From UBA11869 sp964544965 (GTDB lineage: Bacteria > Pseudomonadota > Gammaproteobacteria > Eutrophobiales > Eutrophobiaceae): 15,929 nucleotides of DNA. The position numbers and the translations under genes are program-made. Shown here piece after piece: positions 1 through 6,021 of this stretch. How positions within the stretch are numbered: position 1 is the first letter of the stretch; each line of letters opens with the position of its first letter. The notes under the pieces were generated by a model that saw only the letters and a program-made list of their open reading frames with translations, did no database searches and was not told the DNA's origin. The DNA lies in NCBI GenBank assembly GCA_964544965.1, contig CAZJED010000032.1, positions 1 through 15,929 on the forward strand, in the 5' to 3' direction.

Positions 1-158
1 GGGCTCATTGTCCCTGGATCAACGTTAATATAGGGGTCGAGTTTTAAAAGGGTTACTTCTAATCCTCTTGCTTCAAGAATTGCGCCAAGGGATGCAGAAG
101 CTATCCCTTTTCCAAGTGAAGAAACAACGCCACCAGTAATAAATATATAACGCGTCAC
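1..158 (-). CDS. pyrG: CTP synthase, N-terminal fragment (runs off the left edge)
   Basis: Only the first 52 codons are inside the window. The translation begins VTRYIFITGGVVSSLGKG (GTG read as Met) and continues through LDPYINVDPGTMS. This is the N-terminal amidoligase (synthetase) domain of CTP synthase, with its P-loop-like GGVVSSLGKG and the DPYINVDPGTM block. The enzyme makes CTP from UTP, ATP and glutamine in the cytoplasm. The GTG at 156-158 is chosen because it gives the usual family N-terminus; no in-frame ATG lies just upstream and the Shine-Dalgarno is weak (GGTG). LEARGLEVTLLKLDPYIN resembles gamma/betaproteobacterial rather than alphaproteobacterial PyrG, which is the main taxonomic clue here. 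It is divergent from fhs. The identification is very safe; the start codon is less so. Confidence 0.93.
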   Translation of the reverse strand, partial: MTRYIFITGGVVSSLGKGIASASLGAILEARGLEVTLLKLDPYINVDPGTMS

Positions 159-504
159 GGATTCGCACCATTTAATTGAGAAATTATAAGGGGTAAAAAT
201 TTACTCGACTCTGAGGAGTCGACTTTTTGGGTAAAAAGTATCCTAAATAGTTTCATATTCAGGGATATCAATACTATCAGAATTACCTAAACTATACCAT
301 CCTAGAAGGGGCTTAGATTCTGCAAAAAAAACATTACTTTTTTCTTCATTCGGTCGAAAGTTATTAGTGAATCTGATGGCAAAACGTTAAAATAGAGACA
401 TATTTTCACCACTTAAACTAGAAAAATAATCGGTGAAGAGGGTATTCAATATTTTATTATTTGGATAACTTTTTGTATTTTCTTATATTTTTAGGAGAGG
501 CAGA
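159..504. other. Intergenic region between divergent pyrG and fhs
   Basis: No open reading frame of useful length was seen. It holds the putative pyrG -10 and palindrome (183-222), a direct repeat GGGTAAAAA at 191-199 and 229-237 that flanks the palindrome, and a separated inverted repeat TTCACC (405-410)/GGTGAA (432-437). The fhs Shine-Dalgarno AGGAGAGG lies at 493-500. A promoter for fhs must lie here, but no hexamer pair is convincing. No known riboswitch was recognised in this leader. Confidence 0.6.
183..222 (-). promoter_or_regulatory. Putative pyrG promoter -10 with palindrome over the -35 region
   Basis: On the minus strand a perfect TATAAT lies at 188-183, about 25 bases before the pyrG GTG. 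The matching -35 position has no TTGACA-like hexamer. It is instead covered by a perfect 7-bp inverted repeat, TCGACTC (205-211), loop TGAG, GAGTCGA (216-222). The layout suggests an operator or activator site over a -35-poor promoter (inference). On the plus strand the same stem is followed by CTTTTT, so it could alternatively act as a weak terminator. The palindrome is certain; its role is not. Confidence 0.4.
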
Positions 505-2178
505 ATGTCTGATATAGAAATTGCTCAAAAAGCAAAAATGAAACGTATTGTTGATTTAGCAAAAGAACAGTACGGGATTGAGAGCGAGCATCTGGAACCT
601 TATGGCCACTACAAGGCTAAAATATCTCTCGATTACATCGAAAGCATAAAAAACAAACCTAATGGGAAATTAATCCTAACAACAGCAATTAGCCCAACAC
701 CTGCTGGTGAAGGTAAAACAACAACAACAGTAGGTTTAGGTGATGCGATGAATCGTATCGGAAAGAAAACAATGATCTGCCTGCGTGAACCATCACTTGG
801 ACCATGCTTCGGAGTTAAGGGTGGTGCAGCAGGAGGCGGATATGCACAAGTTGTACCAATGGAAGATATTAACCTCCACTTTACAGGCGATTTCCATGCA
901 ATAACATCAGCACATAATCTTCTATCTGCCATGGTTGATAATCATATTAATCATGGAAATACTCTAAACATTGATCCTCGTCTAGTGACATGGAAACGTG
1001 TGCTTGATATGAATGATCGTGCGTTACGAAAAATAGTTAATTCACTTGGCGGTGTAGCAAACGGATACCCAAGAGAAGATGGTTTTGACATAACAGTTGC
1101 ATCAGAGGTAATGGCAATTTTCTGTCTTGCGACATCACTAGATAATTTAAAAGAACGTTTAGGCAATATTGTTGTTGGTTATACAAAAGGTGATCGAAAA
1201 CCAGTTCATGCACGCGAACTTAATGCAAATGGAGCAATGGCTGCGCTTTTAAAAGACGCTATCAAACCAAATTTTGTTCAAACATTAGAAAACAACTTGG
1301 CGATTGTGCATGGTGGTCCTTTTGCAAACATAGCGCATGGATGTAACAGTGTTTCAGCAACTCAAGCAGGATTAAAATTAGCAGACTATGTTATTACAGA
1401 AGCAGGTTTTGGTGCTGATTTGGGTGCAGAAAAGTTTTTTGACATTAAGTGTAGAAAAGCTGGGCTTGAGCCAAGCGCCGTTGTTCTTGTCGCTACTATT
1501 CGTGCACTCAAATATCATGGTGGTGTAGATAAAGATCAACTTAATAGTGAGAACTTAGCAGCACTTGAAAAAGGTATGGTTAATCTCGAAAGACATTTCA
1601 ACAATATGCAAAATAACTTTGGCCTTCCCTGTATTATTTGTATTAATCATTTTGTAAATGATACGGATGCGGAAGTCGAATTACTTAGGTCAAAAGCAGA
1701 ATCCATGGGTGCTAAGGTTGTAATCTCAAAACACTGGGCAGATGGAGGAGCTGGAGCTGAAGATCTAGCAAAAGCTGTAGTGGAAATTGTTGATGGTCAC
1801 TCAGGGAAGCATAAATATGTCTACGAAGATAATGCTCCTTTATGGGAAAAAATTGAAGCTATTGCAACAAAAATCTATGGGGCAAGTGGGATCAGTGCAC
1901 CACAAAATGTGCGTGCACAAATAGATAAATTAAATGAAGACTATGGAAGTTACCCAGTTTGTATCGCGAAAACCCAAATGTCTTTTTCAGCTGATCCATC
2001 TGTTCGAGGAGCACCAAGTGGGCACACGGTTGCAATCACAGAAGCGCGGCTTGCAAGCGGTGCAGGATTCATTGTTGTTATTGCAGGGAATATGATGACA
2101 ATGCCTGGTTTACCTAAGATACCTGCTGCTGAAAAAATCGATGTTGATAGTGATGGTAAAATCGTCGGACTTTTTTAA
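505..2178 (+). CDS. fhs: Formate-tetrahydrofolate ligase (10-formyl-THF synthetase)
   Basis: Catalyses formate + THF + ATP to 10-formyl-THF + ADP + Pi in the cytoplasm, the entry point of formate into the folate C1 pool. At 557 residues it has the usual family length. The nucleotide-binding loop TPAGEGKTTTTVGLGDA is at residues 65-81, followed by the family signature REPSLGPCFGVKGGAAGGG (about 94-112) and the MEDINLHFTGD block (about 119-129). The C-terminal region keeps MMTMPGLPKIPAA. ATG at 505 follows an excellent Shine-Dalgarno (AGGAGAGG, 493-500). It is monocistronic: a bidirectional terminator follows at once. It lies near the serine-cycle operon on the opposite strand, so it probably supplies C1 units to serine hydroxymethyltransferase for that cycle (inference). 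No truncation or missing motif was seen. Confidence 0.97.
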   Translation: MSDIEIAQKAKMKRIVDLAKEQYGIESEHLEPYGHYKAKISLDYIESIKNKPNGKLILTTAISPTPAGEGKTTTTVGLGDAMNRIGKKTMICLREPSLGPCFGVKGGAAGGGYAQVVPMEDINLHFTGDFHAITSAHNLLSAMVDNHINHGNTLNIDPRLVTWKRVLDMNDRALRKIVNSLGGVANGYPREDGFDITVASEVMAIFCLATSLDNLKERLGNIVVGYTKGDRKPVHARELNANGAMAALLKDAIKPNFVQTLENNLAIVHGGPFANIAHGCNSVSATQAGLKLADYVITEAGFGADLGAEKFFDIKCRKAGLEPSAVVLVATIRALKYHGGVDKDQLNSENLAALEKGMVNLERHFNNMQNNFGLPCIICINHFVNDTDAEVELLRSKAESMGAKVVISKHWADGGAGAEDLAKAVVEIVDGHSGKHKYVYEDNAPLWEKIEAIATKIYGASGISAPQNVRAQIDKLNEDYGSYPVCIAKTQMSFSADPSVRGAPSGHTVAITEARLASGAGFIVVIAGNMMTMPGLPKIPAAEKIDVDSDGKIVGLF

Positions 2179-2195
2179 CAAAAATAAACAACCAC

Positions 2196-2222
2196 AAAAA
2201 AGAATGCATAGCATTCTTTTTT
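2196..2222. terminator. Bidirectional intrinsic terminator between fhs and the MFS gene
   Basis: A perfect 12-bp stem, AAAAAAGAATGC (2196-2207) with GCATTCTTTTTT (2211-2222) and loop ATA, lies between two convergent genes. Each strand ends the hairpin in a T run, so it can stop transcription from both sides. Its right arm touches the MFS stop codon (2222-2224). Confidence 0.88.
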
Positions 2223-3610
2223 TACGCTCTGATAAAATTACCCCTTGCCATTGAAAGATATAAACCAGGAATACATAGTATTGCTGAAATGGTAAAAATG
2301 ATGCGAATTGCATCTTCTAATGCGCCATAGTTTTCTTGATTAATATCAACATTACCAATAATTAATGCGAAAATTAATGTTACTAGCACCATGCTACTCA
2401 TCTGACCAATAATACGCATTGTTGCCATAGCCCCAGTTGCGCTCCCATAGAATTTTTTTTCAACTGATCCCATAATTGCATTTACATTCGGCGGTGAAAA
2501 TAGACTAAATCCGAAACCCGTTATAACAAGAGAAAGAATTAAGTAGTTAAGTTCTGAATCAATTTTTAAATTGGAAAGCATGATTAAACCACAACATGTA
2601 ATTGCCATACCAATTGTTGACAAATATTTTGGTTCGAATTTATCTGATAATCTACCAGCTATTGGCGAAAAAATTGCCATAGTTATCGGTTGACACATAA
2701 CTATCATGCCTGCTGCTGTAGCAGAAAAACCCTTCAAGTACTGTAAATAAAGATTTACTTGGACAACATTCGCAAAAGTTGCGGTATAAATTATTAAAGA
2801 TGCCAAACACGAAAACGTAAAAACACGATTGGTAAAAAATAATGAGGTATCAAAAATTGGATGTTTATGTTTACGCTCAAACAAAAAGAAGAATATAAAC
2901 CCAAAAAGTGAGAAAAAAATTAAAATGGAGCTTAGAACTGACGGTAAATAAGAAACCCCAAAGCAAAGAACTAAAATTGATAATATATAAAGCATTGCGC
3001 CAAATAAATCAAAACTTCCCCGCTCATCAGAAAGCCACTCATCCTTTACATATAGAATCCCTATAGTTAAAGCAATTATCGCAAGCGGTAAGTGCACTAG
3101 GAAGCTAGCACGCCAACCATATAAATCAGCTGCATATCCACCTATAAGAGGCCCTATAGTTAACCCTAAATATATTGCAGAGACCATCAATCCAATCGCA
3201 TAACCACGTTTCGCCGGAGGAAAAATAGAAGAAATAATTGCCACCTGAGTTGCGTATAGCATTGCAGCACTAACACCTTGCAGAAAACGAGTCACTATTA
3301 ATGCAATCCCGCTATCTACTGATGCTGCTATCAACGATGTTACTATGACGCTAGTTGTCCCAATTAAAAATATTTTTTTTCTGCCTATCATGTCAGCAAT
3401 ACGTCCGAAAATTAATACGAACATCGCGCTTGCCATAAGATAAGCCATCGGAATCCAGCATAGTAGTACAGCGTTTACTGCTAAATCATTAGCAATAATA
3501 GGAATTGCAACATTAACGGCAGATAACATCAAAGGGGTTGCGAACGCATTCAACAAAATCATTATTAATGTGATGCATTGCATTGGATTTTCTAAAATTG
3601 AAGCTTTCAT
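2222..3610 (-). CDS. MFS exporter, DHA2 (EmrB/QacA-like) family
   Basis: A 462-residue inner-membrane protein made almost wholly of hydrophobic helices, about 14 predicted by eye, as in the DHA2 drug:proton antiporters. MFS motif A is visible as FGRIADMIGRKKIF (about 68-81, loop 2-3). An antiporter motif C-like stretch, GLTIGPLIGGY (about 149-159), is followed by DLYGWRASF, a usual DHA2 feature. The substrate cannot be told; multidrug or small-metabolite efflux is the family role. The start is ATG at 3608-3610; no good Shine-Dalgarno precedes it, and a second Met at residue 10 is no better. It is convergent with fhs and divergent from the symporter, sharing a 93-base (ATG-to-start) regulatory gap. 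There is no clear functional link to the serine-cycle genes. Confidence 0.85.
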   Translation of the reverse strand: MKASILENPMQCITLIMILLNAFATPLMLSAVNVAIPIIANDLAVNAVLLCWIPMAYLMASAMFVLIFGRIADMIGRKKIFLIGTTSVIVTSLIAASVDSGIALIVTRFLQGVSAAMLYATQVAIISSIFPPAKRGYAIGLMVSAIYLGLTIGPLIGGYAADLYGWRASFLVHLPLAIIALTIGILYVKDEWLSDERGSFDLFGAMLYILSILVLCFGVSYLPSVLSSILIFFSLFGFIFFFLFERKHKHPIFDTSLFFTNRVFTFSCLASLIIYTATFANVVQVNLYLQYLKGFSATAAGMIVMCQPITMAIFSPIAGRLSDKFEPKYLSTIGMAITCCGLIMLSNLKIDSELNYLILSLVITGFGFSLFSPPNVNAIMGSVEKKFYGSATGAMATMRIIGQMSSMVLVTLIFALIIGNVDINQENYGALEDAIRIIFTISAILCIPGLYLSMARGNFIRA

Positions 3611-3709
3611 GTTTATAAGAGTATTTTATGATAGTGTTGAATTTAACTAAACAAAAAAATAACCATTAGTAACGAAGATACTCTTAAATTTATTTGAAAA
3701 AAATTGATT
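3611..3709. promoter_or_regulatory. Divergent promoter region with a 9-bp inverted repeat
   Basis: This short AT-rich gap must carry the starts for both the MFS exporter (minus) and the symporter (plus). It contains TAAGAGTAT at 3616-3624 and its exact reverse complement ATACTCTTA at 3678-3686, one half near each gene start. That arrangement would suit a shared regulator, but the spacing (62 bases centre to centre) and AT-richness leave chance open. No strong -35/-10 pair was identified. Confidence 0.35.
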
Positions 3710-5047
3710 ATGGACCAATTTGAAGAATTCTGGTCGTTTGCGGTTGACTTACTCTGGGGATTACCGCTAGTGAGTTTTATTCTTATTACTGGCATCTATT
3801 TTGCTTACATATCCGGACTAAGGCCATTGACCGGTTTCTTTCATGCCTTTTCCATTCTCCTTGGAAAATACAACGATAAAAGTTCGCCTGGTGAGGTGTC
3901 TCATTTTCAAGCATTGACTGTTGCGCTTTCGGGGACAATCGGAATGGGGAATATTGCCGGCGTGGCAATTGCAATCAATATGGGTGGCGCTGGTGCAATA
4001 TTTTGGATGTGGATTGCCGGTCTATTTGGCATGATAATTAAATTTTTTACATGCACACTGTCTTGCCTATATCGAAAACAGGATGAAGAAGGTATAGAGC
4101 AAGGCGGCCCAATGTATTTTATAGAGTGTGGTCTTGGAAAACGTTTTAAACCACTCGCAATATTTTTTGCTCTGGGAGGGTTGATTGGATGCATCCCCAT
4201 GTTTCAAGTCAATCAGCTTGCATTATTTATACATAGTGAATTTGCTATTTCACCAATAAATACTGGCATTATCTGCTTGCTAATTATTGGGACTGTAATA
4301 CTGGGTGATGTAAAACGAGTGGGTTCTGTTACAGCTAAAATCGTCCCCTTTATGTTTCTCATTTATGTAATTAGCAGTTTGGTTGTGATAACTATTAATT
4401 TTAACGAAGTTCCAAGAGTGTTATTAGATATTATAAATTCAGCATTTGGGTTGAGTGCTATCGGTGGAGGTGCGACAGGATTTATATTTAAAGAAATTCT
4501 TGTCACTGGGATTAAACGTGCCGTCTTTTCGAATGAAGCTGGTGTTGGCACCGAAGCAATGGCTCATGGTGCTGCGAAAACTAAAGAGCCAGTACGGGAA
4601 GGTCTAGTAGCAATGCTTGGGCCATTCATTGATACACATATTGTCTGCACGTGTACAGCTCTGGTTATATTAACATCGGGAATCTACACTTCAGAAAGCG
4701 GTATTGTGATGACTGCTATATCTTTTAATCGGGCGCTCCCTAGTATTGGTAACATTATCGTCTACTCGGTATTTTCATTATTTGCGATTTCAACAATGAT
4801 CACTTACTCCTATTATAGTCTTAAATGTGCGCGTTATTTATTTGGTAAAAAGATAGGAGATAAATATATTTTTATTTACTTAGTAATAATACCATTAAGT
4901 ACATTATGGACTCAGACAACAATTATTAATATTATTGATGTTATGTTTGCTTTAATGATTTTTCCAACTTTGCTCTCAACAATACTATTGGCAAAAAAAG
5001 TAATCAAAGAAATGGATATTTACTTTGATAAAATTAAATTATCTTGA
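3710..5047 (+). CDS. Alanine/glycine:cation symporter (AGCS family)
   Basis: A polytopic inner-membrane transporter of the AGCS (DagA/AlsT) family, which takes up alanine or glycine with Na+ or H+. It has 445 residues counted from the ATG at 3710, the usual length. Family blocks are GTIGMGNIAGVAIAI (about 75-89), GGPMYFIE (132-139), and in the second half FSNEAGVGTEAMAHGAA followed by LGPFIDTHIVCTCTAL. In common AGCS members the last motif reads NEAGxGSAPxAHAAA; here GTEAMAHGAA replaces it, so a subgroup with a somewhat different substrate is possible. A TTG at 3704 is in frame but the ATG is preferred; neither has a clear Shine-Dalgarno. It is convergent with the end of the serine-cycle operon (25 bases apart). 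Glycine is a serine-cycle intermediate, so glycine uptake would fit the neighbourhood (inference). Confidence 0.88.
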   Translation: MDQFEEFWSFAVDLLWGLPLVSFILITGIYFAYISGLRPLTGFFHAFSILLGKYNDKSSPGEVSHFQALTVALSGTIGMGNIAGVAIAINMGGAGAIFWMWIAGLFGMIIKFFTCTLSCLYRKQDEEGIEQGGPMYFIECGLGKRFKPLAIFFALGGLIGCIPMFQVNQLALFIHSEFAISPINTGIICLLIIGTVILGDVKRVGSVTAKIVPFMFLIYVISSLVVITINFNEVPRVLLDIINSAFGLSAIGGGATGFIFKEILVTGIKRAVFSNEAGVGTEAMAHGAAKTKEPVREGLVAMLGPFIDTHIVCTCTALVILTSGIYTSESGIVMTAISFNRALPSIGNIIVYSVFSLFAISTMITYSYYSLKCARYLFGKKIGDKYIFIYLVIIPLSTLWTQTTIINIIDVMFALMIFPTLLSTILLAKKVIKEMDIYFDKIKLS

Positions 5048-5072
5048 TAATAAACTGGTATGTATTAAAAAA

Positions 5073-6008
5073 TTAATCAATTACACGAATATATTCATTC
5101 TTAGCCTCGCGACTAGTGCCAACTAATAAGCGATACACCCCCACCATATCCTGCTCCACAAAACCAACAGCTTCAATTCTTTCTCCCTTTCTTGCTTGAC
5201 CAGTATATGTTGCAGTATAAGAAATGACTTCTTTAATGCTATCATGTTTTATTGAATATCTTGCTGGAAAATCATAGGCATAACTATCATCCGTTACAAT
5301 TGATAAAATTTTATCCTTACCAATTTTTTTATAAGGTCCGCTTTCTTTATATTTCTCATCCTTATTTGGAATAGCGCTAATATCAACCTTACTATTTCCA
5401 GATATGAACTTATTGAATTTTCTTATTTCATGGGAATAAAAATCATTAAAACTCAAAGAACAATCACGACGCTCATAGGCATCTTTCCACATCGCATGAT
5501 TTAGTGGGTTAAGCTCGCCTACAGCTAATGAGTCTTTTATGTAGTTTCGTATTTTCAGAAATGCTTCACGGCCATAAATTATAATATCAATATCTGAACA
5601 CTCATTATGTGCATCTAACATTATCGACCCAGTAATTCCCATGTCACCTATTTCACATCCTGCGCGTTGTAAATATTTTATCGCGCCTATAGCATCCTTT
5701 TTTTTGTCATCAGGTGTTTTCGTTTTTAGTAATTTATTAACTGTCTCTTCTGGATAATATATTTCTTTTATCATATTAATTGGAATGCCATGTAATCCGA
5801 CATCAGTATAGGAACTATTGAATTGAAATTCAGAATAATATTTCCTAATAATTTGTTCCGCTTTTTTAGTAGTCAGTTTATGCATGCCTGCATTATCTTT
5901 AATGTAACGAAGAAAAGTTAATGCATGATTATCTTCTTGATATTCATACACCACGGCGAAAAATAATCTATTATCAATAACGATAAAATCTTTTGGTCTG
6001 ATTCGCAT
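5073..6008 (-). CDS. Predicted nucleotidyltransferase at the end of the serine-cycle operon
   Basis: 311 residues. The middle carries a nucleotidyltransferase-fold active site: GSIMLDAHNECSDIDII (127-143), with the helix-cap GS, acidic pair D139/D141, and a likely third carboxylate in KVDIS (D209). The N-terminal 95 residues (RPKDFIVIDNRLFFAVV, LRYIKD, then GIPINMIKEIYYPEE) and a beta-rich C-terminus (TYTGQARKGERIEAVG, LVGTSREAKNEYIRVI) resemble, from memory, a family of predicted nucleotidyltransferases known mainly from archaea (COG1665-like). This match was not tested. The substrate is unknown. The gene starts 13 bases after the ppc stop and has only a distant AGGA (16 bases upstream), so it may be translationally coupled to ppc. 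Position makes it the last gene of mcl-mtkA-mtkB-hpr-ppc. It is not a known serine-cycle enzyme. A role in modifying an enzyme, RNA or cofactor of the pathway is only a guess. Confidence 0.7.
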   Translation of the reverse strand: MRIRPKDFIVIDNRLFFAVVYEYQEDNHALTFLRYIKDNAGMHKLTTKKAEQIIRKYYSEFQFNSSYTDVGLHGIPINMIKEIYYPEETVNKLLKTKTPDDKKKDAIGAIKYLQRAGCEIGDMGITGSIMLDAHNECSDIDIIIYGREAFLKIRNYIKDSLAVGELNPLNHAMWKDAYERRDCSLSFNDFYSHEIRKFNKFISGNSKVDISAIPNKDEKYKESGPYKKIGKDKILSIVTDDSYAYDFPARYSIKHDSIKEVISYTATYTGQARKGERIEAVGFVEQDMVGVYRLLVGTSREAKNEYIRVID

Positions 6009-6021
6009 CGTGCAGAATAAT

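Noticed and set aside
405..437. Inverted repeat TTCACC/GGTGAA in the fhs leader as a THF riboswitch
   Set aside because: Only a single 6-bp stem with a long AT-rich loop; none of the conserved blocks of THF riboswitches could be found.
461..489. TTGGAT-17-TATATT as an fhs promoter
   Set aside because: The spacing is ideal, but transcription would start inside the fhs Shine-Dalgarno (493-500), leaving no ribosome site; the -35 matches in only three positions.
633..932. 99-codon minus-strand open frame inside fhs
   Set aside because: It mirrors the P-loop and EPSLGP region of fhs, which is strongly conserved on the plus strand; no independent support.
5048..5072. Terminator between the symporter and the nucleotidyltransferase gene
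   Set aside because: Only short AT-rich self-complementary bits (for example TTAATTTTTTAA just inside 5073-5088); no stem with GC pairs and a T run.
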